From positions 2,108,001 through 2,172,000 of the forward strand of contig NZ_WWGH01000001.1 in NCBI RefSeq assembly GCF_009865135.1: a DNA stretch of 64,000 nucleotides, read 5' to 3'. A program made the translations under genes and the position numbers. The notes under the pieces were generated by a model. It was given only the letters and a program-made list of their open reading frames with translations. It was not told the origin of the DNA and ran no database searches. The stretch is from Streptomyces sp. SID8374 (GTDB lineage: Bacteria; Actinomycetota; Actinomycetes; Streptomycetales; Streptomycetaceae). Positions within the stretch are counted from its first letter, which is position 1. Each line of letters starts with the position of its first letter. Shown piece by piece: positions 53,874 through 63,078 of this stretch.

Positions 53874-55208
53874 ATGGTTTCCGCATCCGCAGGGCACCCC
53901 GGACCCGCAGAACCCCCCACCTTCCAGACCGGCTTCCCCATCCGGCCCGACCGGCTGGTGGAGGCCGCCACGCCCGAGGAGGTACGGGAAGCCGTGGCGT
54001 ACGCCGGCGGGCGCGGGCTCCATGTCGCCGCGCACGCCTCCGGCCACGGCCTCCCCGGCCCCGTCGAGGGCGGGGTCCTCATCGCCACCGGCGCCCTGGA
54101 CTCCGTCGAGATCGACCCGGCCCGCCGCACCGCCCGGATCGGCGCGGGCGCGAGCTGGGGCCGGGTGATCGAGGCGGCGGCCCCGCACGGGCTCGCCCCG
54201 CTCAACGGCTCCTCCCCCTCCGTGGGCGCCGTCTCCTACACGCTGGGCGGCGGGCTCGGCATCCTGGCCCGGGAGTTCGGGTACGCGGCCGACCACGTGC
54301 GCTCGCTGGACGTGGTGACCGCCGACGGCACCGCGCGCCGGGTCACGCCGGAGCGCGAGCCGGAGCTGTTCTGGGGGCTGCGCGGGGGCGGGCACCGACT
54401 GGGGGTGGTGACCGGTATGGAGATCGGGCTGGCGGCGGTGGAGCGGCTGTACGGCGGATCGGTCGTCTTCGACGGGGCGTGCGCGGGCGAGGTGGTGCGC
54501 GGCTATCTGGAGTGGACGCGGACCGTGCCGGAGACCGTGACGTCGTCGCTGGCCGCGCTCGTCTACCCGGCCATGCCCCAGCTGCCCGAGGAACTGCGCG
54601 GCCGGTACGTGATCTCCGCGCGGGTGGCCTTCACGGGGGACGTGGCGGAGGGCGAGCGGCTGGTGGCGCCGCTGCGGGCGATCGGGGCGGGTGGTCCACG
54701 CGGGGCGGCGGACTCCCCCGTCCTGTCGGACTCGCTGCGGGAGATGCCGTACACCGAGAGCCACACCATCCACAGCGACCCGCCGTTCCCGCACGCGTAC
54801 TACGGGGACAGTGCGGTGCTCGGCGAGCCGGACGCGGAGCGGACCGTACGGGCCTTCGAACTGGCCGGGCCCCGGGCGCCGATGATGACCGTGGTGCAGT
54901 TCAACCACCTGGGCGGGGCGCTGGCCGCGCGGCCGGAGGTGCCCAGCGCCGTGCCGTACCGCGACGCCCGGTTCCTGCTGCGGCTGCTGTCGCCGCTGGA
55001 CGGTACGGATGTGGGCGCGGTGCGCGCGCTGTACGGGGAGGTGGGGCGGGTGCTGGAGCCGGCCGTCCTGGGGCGGTCGCTGAACTTCTCCTTCGGCGGC
55101 GGGGACCGTACCGCCGGTTTCCATGAGCCGGAGACGGCGAAGAGGCTCGCCGGTCTGGTCTCCCAGTACGATCCGGCGGGCCTCTTCGGTGGCCCTTACG
55201 GGGCCTGA
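53874..55208 (+). CDS. FAD-linked oxidoreductase (PCMH/VAO fold)
   Basis: 444 residues. The FAD-binding PCMH domain (about 25-200) has the H-x-S-G-H-G segment (HASGHGLPGP), where a histidine may link FAD covalently, then GLAPLNGSSPSVGAVSYTLGGGLGILAREFG. The second half (200-444) is a substrate domain ending NFSFGGGD. It lacks the second covalent Cys of berberine-bridge enzymes. Relatives oxidise sugars, alcohols and alkaloids; substrate unknown. ATG 53874 with AAGGAG upstream; the longer frame to 53790 crosses the palindrome. Possibly controlled by that palindrome. Confidence 0.88.
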   Translation: MVSASAGHPGPAEPPTFQTGFPIRPDRLVEAATPEEVREAVAYAGGRGLHVAAHASGHGLPGPVEGGVLIATGALDSVEIDPARRTARIGAGASWGRVIEAAAPHGLAPLNGSSPSVGAVSYTLGGGLGILAREFGYAADHVRSLDVVTADGTARRVTPEREPELFWGLRGGGHRLGVVTGMEIGLAAVERLYGGSVVFDGACAGEVVRGYLEWTRTVPETVTSSLAALVYPAMPQLPEELRGRYVISARVAFTGDVAEGERLVAPLRAIGAGGPRGAADSPVLSDSLREMPYTESHTIHSDPPFPHAYYGDSAVLGEPDAERTVRAFELAGPRAPMMTVVQFNHLGGALAARPEVPSAVPYRDARFLLRLLSPLDGTDVGAVRALYGEVGRVLEPAVLGRSLNFSFGGGDRTAGFHEPETAKRLAGLVSQYDPAGLFGGPYGA

Positions 55209-55227
55209 GTCTTCAGACAGCGGGCTG

Positions 55228-55821
55228 TCAGCCTCGGCGGCCCAGCAGCTTCCAGGAGGCGGGCAGGGCGCCCATCGCCAGGGCCGCCTTGAGCGCGTCG
55301 CCGATGAGGAACGGGGTCAGCCCGGCCGCGACGGCCGCGCTCAGGGACATGCCGGTGGCCAGCGCCAGGTAGGGCACGCCGACGGCGTAGATGATCGCGG
55401 AGCCGACCACCATGGTGCCCGCCGTGCGCAGCACCGAGCGGTCACCGCCCCGGCGGGCGAGGGCGCCGACGACGGTGGCGGCGAGCAGCATCCCGAGGAT
55501 GTAGCCCAGGGACGGCATCGCGTAGCCCGAGGTGCCCTCGGCGAACCACGGCATCCCGGCCATGCCGACGAGCGCGTACACCGCGAGGGAGAGGAAGCCC
55601 CGGCGGGCGCCGAGCGCGGTGCCGATGAGGAGCGCGGCGAAGGTCTGGCCGGTGACGGGGACCGGGGAGCCGGGGACCGGGACGGCGATCTGGGCCGCGA
55701 TGCCGGTGAGGGCGGCGCCACCGAGCACGAGGGCCGCGTCGACGGCGTAGCGGTGCCGGGCTGCGGGCAGCAGGTCGGCGAGGACCGCTCCGGAACGGAC
55801 GGGGGCGGCAGCAGTGCTCAT
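55228..55821 (-). CDS. bioY: Biotin transporter BioY (ECF S component)
   Basis: 197 residues with about six helices and the BioY motifs PVPVTGQTFAALLIG and GYILGMLLAA. It binds biotin in the membrane; in most bacteria it works with EcfT and the EcfA ATPases, none of which is encoded here. Some BioY proteins transport alone. Starts at ATG 55821. It faces the flavin oxidoreductase gene, stops 19 bp apart. Confidence 0.93.
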   Translation of the reverse strand: MSTAAAPVRSGAVLADLLPAARHRYAVDAALVLGGAALTGIAAQIAVPVPGSPVPVTGQTFAALLIGTALGARRGFLSLAVYALVGMAGMPWFAEGTSGYAMPSLGYILGMLLAATVVGALARRGGDRSVLRTAGTMVVGSAIIYAVGVPYLALATGMSLSAAVAAGLTPFLIGDALKAALAMGALPASWKLLGRRG

Positions 55822-56107
55822 CGGGACTCCGCGGGTGAGGGCAGGCAGGCTGGGACGGCTCCGCCAGGCAGGTGGGGTGGGACTGCTGCCGACGTTAGCC
55901 CAGCAGTGAACGAGCGATCACCATCAGCCGCCCACAAAGCGGTGGTTGGCGGGTTGGTGGGGTTCACACAAAGGCCGCCGCACAATCACCTCTGGGCGTG
56001 ATGCTCGTCACGGAGGTGAGGCAGTGGGTGGTCCGTTTTGGCGGGAGGGGGACCTCGGCCGCAGACTGTAGGTTCCCCATAAATGATCCGAGAGTGACCC
56101 GCACGCC

Positions 56108-57538
56108 ATGCACGAGGCTCCCCCCACCCCGTCCGGGGCTCCCGCGACCCCCGCCGAGCCCCTCGAACACGGGCTGAAGCAGCGTCACCTCACGATGCTC
56201 GGGCTCGGCGGGGTGATCGGGGCCGGGCTGTTCGTGGGGTCGGGTGCCGGGATCGCCGTGGCGGGGCCCGCCATCGTCGTCTCGTATCTGATCGCGGGCG
56301 CGCTCGCGATGCTGGTGATGCGGATGCTCGGCGAGATGTCCGCCGCGATGCCCGCCTCCGGCTCCTTCTCCGTGCACGCGGAGCGGACGCTCGGACGGTG
56401 GGCCGGGTTCAGCGTGGGCTGGCTGTACTGGTTCCTGCTGGTGGTGGTCCTCGCCGTGGAGGCGACGGCCGCCGCGCAGATCGCCCACGGGTGGGTGCCG
56501 GCGGTCGAACCGTGGGCGTGGGTGCTGCTGTTCATGGTCGTGTTCACCGCCGCCAACCTGACGGCGGTGAAGAACTTCGGCGAGTTCGAGTTCTGGTTCG
56601 CCTCCTTGAAGGTCGGCGCGATCGTCGTCTTCCTGGGGCTCGGGGTGCTGGCCGTCCTCGGGTGGCTCCCGGACACCGACCCGGTCGGGATGACCAACCT
56701 GACCGGGCAGGGCGGCTTCCTGCCGAACGGCTGGAGCGGGGTCGTGGCGGGTGTGCTGACCGTGGTCTTCGCCTTCGGCGGCCTGGAGGTCGTCACCATC
56801 GCCGCCGCCGAGACCGACGACCCGGCGCGCGCGGTGGGGCGGGCGGTGCGCAGTGCGGTGGTGCGCATCCTCTTCTTCTACGTCGGTTCCATGCTGGTCA
56901 TCGTCACCGTGCTGCCGTGGACCGCCCAGCAGGCCGGGCTGAGCCCGTATGTGAAGGTGCTGGACTCGATCGGGGTGCCGTCCGCCGGGCAGATCATGAA
57001 CATCGTGGTGTTCGTGGCGCTGCTCTCGGCGCTCAACGCCAATCTGTACGGGTCCTCGCGGATGGTGTTCTCGCTGGCGGAGCGCGGGGAGGCGCCGCGC
57101 GGGCTGCTGAAGGTGTCGGGCGGCTCTCCGGGGAAGGCGGGCGGGGTTCCCCGGCGGGCGGTGCTGGCGTCGGTGGCCTTCGGCTTCGTCTCCGTACTGC
57201 TCAATCTGCTCTGGCCGGACACCGTGTTCCTCTACATGCTCAACTCGGTCGGCGCGGTGCTGCTGTTCGTCTGGGCGCTGATCGCCGCCTCCCAACTGCG
57301 GCTGCGCGCCCGGCTGGAGCGGGAGGCGCCGGGGGCGCTGGCGCTGCGGATGTGGTGCTTCCCGTATCTGACCTGGCTGACGCTGGCAGGGTTGCTGGGG
57401 GTGCTGCTGCTGATGCTGACGGACGCCGACGCGCGGCCGCAGGTGCTGTGGTCGGCGGGGGCGACGGCGCTGGTGCTGCTGGTGGCGGTGGGGCGCCAGT
57501 GGCGGGAGCGCAAGAGGTCGGCTACCACCGGCCGGTAG
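56108..57538 (+). CDS. APC-superfamily amino acid permease, copy 2
   Basis: 476 residues, 12 helices, begins MHEAPPTPSGAPATPAEPLE and then HGLKQRHLTMLGLGGVIGAG. The same blocks as in copy 1 are present (RMLGEMSAAMPASGSFSVHAE; NFGEFEFWFASLKV). It is closer to copy 3 (57698) than to copy 1 in its sequence near NLTAVKNFGEFEFWF. No strong ribosome site. Its last 39 bp are repeated just past the stop (57502-57579). Confidence 0.92.
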   Translation: MHEAPPTPSGAPATPAEPLEHGLKQRHLTMLGLGGVIGAGLFVGSGAGIAVAGPAIVVSYLIAGALAMLVMRMLGEMSAAMPASGSFSVHAERTLGRWAGFSVGWLYWFLLVVVLAVEATAAAQIAHGWVPAVEPWAWVLLFMVVFTAANLTAVKNFGEFEFWFASLKVGAIVVFLGLGVLAVLGWLPDTDPVGMTNLTGQGGFLPNGWSGVVAGVLTVVFAFGGLEVVTIAAAETDDPARAVGRAVRSAVVRILFFYVGSMLVIVTVLPWTAQQAGLSPYVKVLDSIGVPSAGQIMNIVVFVALLSALNANLYGSSRMVFSLAERGEAPRGLLKVSGGSPGKAGGVPRRAVLASVAFGFVSVLLNLLWPDTVFLYMLNSVGAVLLFVWALIAASQLRLRARLEREAPGALALRMWCFPYLTWLTLAGLLGVLLLMLTDADARPQVLWSAGATALVLLVAVGRQWRERKRSATTGR

Positions 57539-57579
57539 GCGCGGGAGCGCATGGGGTCGGCTCTTACCGACCGGTAGGC
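57502..57579 (+). repeat. 39-bp tandem duplication of the permease 3' end
   Basis: 57502-57540 and 57541-57579 agree at about 33 of 39 positions and adjoin exactly. The first copy holds the last 12 codons and the stop; each ends in a CTACC/GGTAG-type hairpin, which may terminate transcription. Confidence 0.7.
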
Positions 57580-57697
57580 GGATGTGCACCTTGTGTGAGC
57601 TTCGTGCCCGTATAGCGGACACCCGTTCCGTGTGAGCGGTGCGGATGTTCAGACTGTGGGTTCGTCCCCCGTCTCAGCTACCGAACAGAGCTTGTCC

Positions 57698-59143
57698 ATG
57701 TCTCGGACCTCCGTGTCTCCCCCCACCGCTGACTCCGCGGCCCCCACCGGACCCTCGACGGACTCCGCGCTCACCCACGGTCTCAAACAGCGCCACCTCT
57801 CGATGATCGCCCTCGGCGGGGTCATCGGCGCCGGGCTCTTCGTGGGCTCCGGGGCCGGGATCGCCGCCGCCGGGCCCTCGATCGTCGTCGCGTACGCGCT
57901 CTCCGGGCTGCTCGTCATGATGGTGATGCGCATGCTCGGCGAGATGTCCGCCGCCAACCCGGCCTCCGGCTCCTTCTCCGTGCACGCCGAACGGGCGATC
58001 GGCCCCTGGGCCGGGTTCACCGCGGGCTGGTCCTTCTGGTTCCTGCTCTGCGTGGCCGTCGGGCTGGAGGGCATCGGCGCCGCCCAGATCGTCAGCGGCT
58101 GGCTGCCCGGGACGCCGGAGTGGGCCTGGGTCGCCCTCTTCATGGTGGTCTTCCTGGGGACGAACCTGGCGGCCGTGAAGAATTTCGGTGAGTTCGAGTT
58201 CTGGTTCGCCGCCCTGAAGGTCATCGCGATCACCCTGTTCCTGGTGCTCGGCCTGCTCGCGATCCTCGGCGTGCTCCCGGACACGGACGCGCCCGGCCTG
58301 ACCAACCTCACCGGCGACGGCGGCTTCCTGCCCAAGGGCATGGACGGCTTCATCATCGGACTCCTCGCCTCCGTCTTCGCGTACGGCGGTCTGGAGACCG
58401 TCACCATCGCCGCCGCCGAGTCGGAGAACCCGGTGCAGGGCGTGGCGAAGGCGGTCCGTACGGCGATGTGGCGCATCGCGGTCTTCTACATCGGCTCCAT
58501 GGCCGTCATCGTCACCCTGGTCCCCTGGGACGACCCGAAGGTCGCCGAGGTCGGCCCCTTCTACGCGATGCTGGACCACCTGGGCATCGGCGGTGCCGCG
58601 CAGATCATGAACGTGGTCATCCTCATCGCCCTGCTCTCCGCGATGAACGCCAACATCTACGGCGCCTCGCGGATGGCGCGGTCCCTGGTCGCCCGGGGCC
58701 AGGGGCCCGCGCTGCTCGGCCGGATCTCCTCCGGGGTGCCGCGCAACGCGGTGCTGTTCTCCTCGGTGTTCGGCTTCCTGTGCGTGCTGCTCAGCTACTG
58801 GCGGCCGGACGACGTGTTCCCGTGGCTGCTGAACATGATCGGCGCGGTGATCCTGGTCGTGTGGATCTTCATCGCCGTCTCGCAGCTGATCCTGCGCCGC
58901 CGCACCGAGCGCGAGACGCCGGAGAAGCTGGTCGTACGGATGTGGCTCTTCCCGGTCCTCACGATCGTGGCGCTCGCGGGCATGGCGGCCATCTTCCTGC
59001 TGATGCTGCGCCAGCCGGACACCCGTGACCAGCTGCTGGCCACGGGTGCGCTGACTGCGGTGCTGATCGTCATCGGTGTCGTACGTCAGCGGCGGCGCCG
59101 GGACGGCGAGGCCGCGGCGGAGATCCCCGCGCAGCGGACGTAG
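57698..59143 (+). CDS. APC-superfamily amino acid permease, copy 3
   Basis: 481 residues from ATG 57698; a GTG at 57632 would add 22 residues, with no better ribosome site. Motif blocks: HGLKQRHLSMIALGGVIGAGLF, RMLGEMSAANPASGSFSVHAE, AVKNFGEFEFWFAALKV. Twelve helices, Arg-rich C-terminus. Differs from copies 1 and 2 around helix 3-4 (GPWAGFTAGWSFWFLLCV), a substrate-facing region, so specificity probably differs. Confidence 0.92.
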   Translation: MSRTSVSPPTADSAAPTGPSTDSALTHGLKQRHLSMIALGGVIGAGLFVGSGAGIAAAGPSIVVAYALSGLLVMMVMRMLGEMSAANPASGSFSVHAERAIGPWAGFTAGWSFWFLLCVAVGLEGIGAAQIVSGWLPGTPEWAWVALFMVVFLGTNLAAVKNFGEFEFWFAALKVIAITLFLVLGLLAILGVLPDTDAPGLTNLTGDGGFLPKGMDGFIIGLLASVFAYGGLETVTIAAAESENPVQGVAKAVRTAMWRIAVFYIGSMAVIVTLVPWDDPKVAEVGPFYAMLDHLGIGGAAQIMNVVILIALLSAMNANIYGASRMARSLVARGQGPALLGRISSGVPRNAVLFSSVFGFLCVLLSYWRPDDVFPWLLNMIGAVILVVWIFIAVSQLILRRRTERETPEKLVVRMWLFPVLTIVALAGMAAIFLLMLRQPDTRDQLLATGALTAVLIVIGVVRQRRRRDGEAAAEIPAQRT

Positions 59144-59164
59144 CCGCCCGGGGCGCGGCGGTGG

Positions 59165-61036
59165 TCACAGGAGCAGCACCGCCGCGCCCCACAGCAGCGA
59201 AACGGCCACCAGCGGCGGCCCGACCGGCATGCCCTGCCGGGCCGTCGGCGCCTCCTCGGCGGGCCGCAGCTCCGGGCGGAGCACCAGCGCCTGCACCTCC
59301 TCGGCGGCGCGCACCGCGTACGGCTCACGGCCCACGCGGCGCTCCAGCCACGCCCAGCCGGTGGGCGACAACTCGACGTTGGGGTGGTCCTTGCCCGTGC
59401 CGACGCGGATGGTGTCCTCGGAGTGGCGTACGGCGGTGGCCGCGTCCCACGCGACCCGCCGCACGCGCCAGGCCCCGGTCACCCAGAGCCCGTCGCGGTC
59501 TGCGGTGATCCGCCAGGTGAGCGCCGTCGCCACCGCCGAGATCAGCCAGGGCAGGGCCAGCGGCAGCCACAGCCAGTGCCACGAGGGCCCGTCGTCGACC
59601 ATGGCCCAGATCCCGCCGCCCTGCACCACCAGCAGGCCGAGGCCCACCGCGCGCGAGAAGCCGTGCGCCTTCCACACCCGCAGGCCCGTGCCGGGCGTCA
59701 TGGCGGCGACGATCTCCTCGACGGGCCGCTGCGCGTTCTTCCGCTCGGGGCGCCTGGGGCCGCGCTTCACCGGCCCCGGGGTGGCCGGCTTCACGGCGGT
59801 GACGCTGCACTCGACCAGGACCTCGGGCTCGTCCGCGTCGAGGCGTGCGGCGAGGGCGACTTCGGCACCGGCGTAGGGGGCGCCGTACAGGACGGCCTCC
59901 CGCAGCGGCGGGGGCGGGTCGTCGCCGGAGAGGATCTGCCGGACCTTGGTGAGGTCGACGGCGTCCGCGTCGTCGCCGTCGCCGTCCGCCTCCTCGTCCT
60001 CGTCCTCGAAGGCGTGCAGCGAGTGGAAGTGCAGGATCGGCCGGAGGGCCTCCGGGTCGTCGGCCGCGAACACCCAGGTCCGGCCGTCCTCGTGGTCCTC
60101 GCGCACCAGGACGCGCAGCACCGGCAGCGGACGGCGGCGCAGCCGCGCCGAACGCGTCCGCCCGTCCACGCCGTTCGCGAAGAACGCCAGCGCGGCGGCG
60201 GTGCCGCCCACCACCAGCGCCTCCCAGCCGAACGCGTCGTACGGCTCCGCGACCAGCGCCGCCCAGTCGCCGTCCACCACGATGTCGACCCGGCTGCCGA
60301 CGGGGAAGTCCTCGGGGACGGCCGTCTCGAAGCGGTGGGTCCGCTCGTCGGCCTCCACCTTCAGGATGTCGTCGCCGTCGTCGTCCTGCTCCTGGGCCAC
60401 CACCCGGCCGGTCAGCTGTGTGGCGCGCGCGGCCCGCTCCTCGTACGCGTCGGCGACCTGCTGGGCCTGCCAGTAGCCGAACCCGGCGACGGCCAGCATC
60501 AGTGCGGCCAGACCGAAGGAGAACCGGCCCCGGCGGAACGTCCGTGCGGCGGCGGGCAGCGGCTGTTCGACCGGCCCGGCCGCCTCCAGGGCCAGGGCCC
60601 GCTGCCGCCCGGCGAGGGTGAGCCGGTGGACGATCCCGGCGGTGGTGAACGCAGCGGCCAGGGGGTAGGCCAGCGCGTACGGTTCGCCGAACGACTCGGT
60701 GAAGCCGCCGTCCCCGGCGTACCCGACCAGCCCGGCCGCCAGCCCCACGAGGGCGAGCCGGGGCTGCCGCCACACCCAGTACGGGGTCAGCACCAGCACG
60801 ACCGTCATCCCGATCCCCGGCCAGTCGGTGCCGCACGGCTGGGCGGACGTACAAGGGGTGAGGGGAGACGCCGCGATGTACCAGACCATCGGGACGAGCA
60901 GCGCCAGCACCGCCCAGAGCGGGTGAGCCCACCGGGCGGGCACGGCGGCGAGCCAGCGCTGGGCGTCGGGGGTCTGCCAGGCGGCGGTGCCGGGGGGTAT
61001 GTGTTCGGCGGGCAGCGGGACGGGGGGACTGTTCAC
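59165..61036 (-). CDS. Membrane protein with PH-like C-terminal part, unknown function
   Basis: 623 residues. Helices near 40-60, 75-100, 120-140, 175-195 and 265-285; the middle (about 205-260) is a soluble beta-rich segment and 290-440 a larger acidic soluble domain with a D/E run near 345-360. Two helices follow near 470-520, then a short strand-rich unit resembling a bacterial PH domain and one terminal helix. I do not recognise the family with certainty. GTG start at 61036 without clear ribosome site. Confidence 0.7.
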   Translation of the reverse strand: MNSPPVPLPAEHIPPGTAAWQTPDAQRWLAAVPARWAHPLWAVLALLVPMVWYIAASPLTPCTSAQPCGTDWPGIGMTVVLVLTPYWVWRQPRLALVGLAAGLVGYAGDGGFTESFGEPYALAYPLAAAFTTAGIVHRLTLAGRQRALALEAAGPVEQPLPAAARTFRRGRFSFGLAALMLAVAGFGYWQAQQVADAYEERAARATQLTGRVVAQEQDDDGDDILKVEADERTHRFETAVPEDFPVGSRVDIVVDGDWAALVAEPYDAFGWEALVVGGTAAALAFFANGVDGRTRSARLRRRPLPVLRVLVREDHEDGRTWVFAADDPEALRPILHFHSLHAFEDEDEEADGDGDDADAVDLTKVRQILSGDDPPPPLREAVLYGAPYAGAEVALAARLDADEPEVLVECSVTAVKPATPGPVKRGPRRPERKNAQRPVEEIVAAMTPGTGLRVWKAHGFSRAVGLGLLVVQGGGIWAMVDDGPSWHWLWLPLALPWLISAVATALTWRITADRDGLWVTGAWRVRRVAWDAATAVRHSEDTIRVGTGKDHPNVELSPTGWAWLERRVGREPYAVRAAEEVQALVLRPELRPAEEAPTARQGMPVGPPLVAVSLLWGAAVLLL

Positions 61037-61224
61037 CAGCGCATTATGGCCAGGAGCGGCGTACGGACCCGGTCCGGGGCCCGGAGCTCACGGTTCCGGT
61101 ACGGGTGCTGGGCGCGGCCGGGGAACACACACGTGGGCCACCGGACACGGCAGGGTCGGACTCCGTACGCCGGAAGGTCATCCGCCCTCGCTTCCGTGGT
61201 GGTTCCGCCACCTGAGGAGCTGTC

Positions 61225-62304
61225 ATGTCCGCTGCACCGAGGCGTCGTTCGGTCCTCCTGGCCACCGCGGCCGTCACCGCCGCCGCCACCGCCGCCGCCA
61301 CCGCCCCCGCCGTCGCGTCGGCCCCCGCGCCGGGCCCCCGCCATCCCTCCGGCCCCCTGGTGATCGGCCACCGAGGGGCGGCGGGCTGGCGCCCCGAGCA
61401 CACCGCCGACTCGTACACCTGTGCCGTACGGGCCGGGGCCGACTGGATCGAGCCGGACCTCGTACCGACGAAGGACCATGTCTTGGTCGTGCGGCACGAG
61501 AACGAGATCGGCGGGACCACGGATGTCGGCGGGCGGCCGGAATTCGCGGACCGCCGCACCACGAGGACCGTGGACGGCAAGGCGGTGACCGGCTGGTTCA
61601 CGGAGGACTTCACGCTGCGCGAGCTGAAAACGCTGCGCACGGTGGAGCGGCTGCCGCTGGTCCGCAACCGGAACACGGTCTTCGACGGCCGGGGGCGGGT
61701 GATGACCTTCCAGGAGGTGATCGACCTGGCCCGGCGGCTGTCCAAGGAGTCGGGCCGGCGGATCGCGGTCTTCCCGGAGACCAAGCACCCGACGTACTTC
61801 CGCGCGATCGGGCTGCCGCTGGAGGAGGAGCTGATCCGGGTGATCCGCCGCAACCGGCTGACCGCCCGGGAGTGCGTCGTCCAGTCCTTCGAACCGTCCA
61901 GCCTGCACCGCTTCGCCGCCGCCCGGCTCGGCCTCCCCCTCTGGCAGGCGCTGGGCACGAGCGGCGGCCCTTATGGTCACGCGGTCACCTATAAGGACAT
62001 GATGAGCCCGGCCGGGCTGCGCGAGATCGCGTCGTACGCGCAGTGGATCGGGCCGGACAAGTCCTCCCTGGTCCCGCCGCACACGCTCCTCGCGGACGCG
62101 CACGCGGCGGGCCTGAAGGTGGGCGCGTACACCTTCCGCGCGGAGAACCAGTACCTCCCGGCCGCCCACCGCCGGGGTACCGCGCCGAACGACTTCGGCG
62201 ACGCGTTCGCCGAGTACGCCTTCCACTACGGGCAGGGCGTGGACGCGGTGGTGACGGACTTCCCGGACATCGCGGTGCAGGCGCGGGAGGAACTGCGCGG
62301 TTAA
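61225..62304 (+). CDS. Secreted glycerophosphodiester phosphodiesterase
   Basis: 359 residues. A Tat-type signal peptide (RRRSVLLAT, Ala-rich, to about 35). Catalytic GDPD features: H49-R50, E58 followed by His, E76-x-D78 and H91; these hold Ca/Mg and the phosphate. It cleaves glycerophosphodiesters from lipid or teichoic-acid turnover to glycerol-3-phosphate. ATG 61225 with GAGGAG upstream. Extracellular. Confidence 0.92.
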   Translation: MSAAPRRRSVLLATAAVTAAATAAATAPAVASAPAPGPRHPSGPLVIGHRGAAGWRPEHTADSYTCAVRAGADWIEPDLVPTKDHVLVVRHENEIGGTTDVGGRPEFADRRTTRTVDGKAVTGWFTEDFTLRELKTLRTVERLPLVRNRNTVFDGRGRVMTFQEVIDLARRLSKESGRRIAVFPETKHPTYFRAIGLPLEEELIRVIRRNRLTARECVVQSFEPSSLHRFAAARLGLPLWQALGTSGGPYGHAVTYKDMMSPAGLREIASYAQWIGPDKSSLVPPHTLLADAHAAGLKVGAYTFRAENQYLPAAHRRGTAPNDFGDAFAEYAFHYGQGVDAVVTDFPDIAVQAREELRG

Positions 62305-62359
62305 GCGCCGGCTCTCAGCGCGTGGTGCGCCAGGCGCCGGTCCTCAGCGCGTGGTGCGC
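62305..62359. repeat. 26-bp direct repeat at the dps 3' end
   Basis: 62305-62330 and 62334-62359 differ at two of 26 positions. The second copy holds the last codons and the stop of dps, the first lies just past it; so the gene's 3' end has been copied in tandem with a 29-bp period. Confidence 0.75.
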
Positions 62360-63024
62360 TTGCTCGCCGTCTTCTTGGCGGTCTTCTTGGCCGCCGTCCC
62401 CGCCGTCTTCTTGGCGGGCGTGGGCAGCGCGGTCTTCTTCGCCGGGGTGCGCTTGGCGGTCGTCCGCTTCGGGGACGCGGCGGCGGCCGCCGCCTCCTCG
62501 GTGTCGGCGCCGGCGTTCGACAGGGTGCCGGAGCTGCTCTCCAGGTGGGCGCGGACGAACCACTGGAACTGCTCCAGCCCCCGCAGGTGCTCGATGAGCA
62601 GGTCCTCGGTGACCGGGTCGAGTTCGCCGGCCTTCTCGACCGCCTCGCGGTGGTCCTCGATGATCCCCGTGTAGACCAGGTCCAGGGCGCCGAGGTGGGC
62701 GATGGCATCGGCGCGGCCGACGCTGTAGTCGTCCCAGGTGCGCTCCTTGACCAGGACGCCCGGCGTGCCCTGCGGCTCGCCGCCGAGGGCGGAGATGCGC
62801 TCGGCGGCCGCGTCGGCCATGTCCCGTACGGCGGCGGTCTGCGGGTCCAGCATCTCGTGGACGGCGATGAAGTGCGGCCCGACCACGTTCCAGTGGATGT
62901 GCTTGAGCGTCAGGGCGAGGTCGTTGAGCGCGTGCAGGCGCAGCGTCAGGAGGTCGATGACCTGACGGCCCTCGTCGACGCCGAGGCCGGGGACGGTGTA
63001 GCGGGGGGTGCGTGCGGGGGACAT
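62344..63024 (-). CDS. dps: Dps-family DNA-binding ferritin with H1-like tail
   Basis: 226 residues. The four-helix Dps core (about 15-165) has the ferroxidase segment KHIHWNVVGPHFIAVHEMLD with H44, H56 and D60, then AAERISALGG. From 185 to the end runs a Lys/Ala/Thr/Pro tail (PAKKT, AAKKTAKKTA) like the histone H1 C-terminus, which should bind DNA. Dps stores iron safely and packs DNA under stress. ATG 63024 has GAGGAG 4 nt upstream; ATG 63042 lacks one. Confidence 0.93.
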   Translation of the reverse strand: MSPARTPRYTVPGLGVDEGRQVIDLLTLRLHALNDLALTLKHIHWNVVGPHFIAVHEMLDPQTAAVRDMADAAAERISALGGEPQGTPGVLVKERTWDDYSVGRADAIAHLGALDLVYTGIIEDHREAVEKAGELDPVTEDLLIEHLRGLEQFQWFVRAHLESSSGTLSNAGADTEEAAAAAASPKRTTAKRTPAKKTALPTPAKKTAGTAAKKTAKKTASKRTTR

Positions 63025-63078
63025 GGGGCTCCTCTTCGTCATCGGGAAACAGTGGACGGGTGTGTGCCGGGTGGGGGT

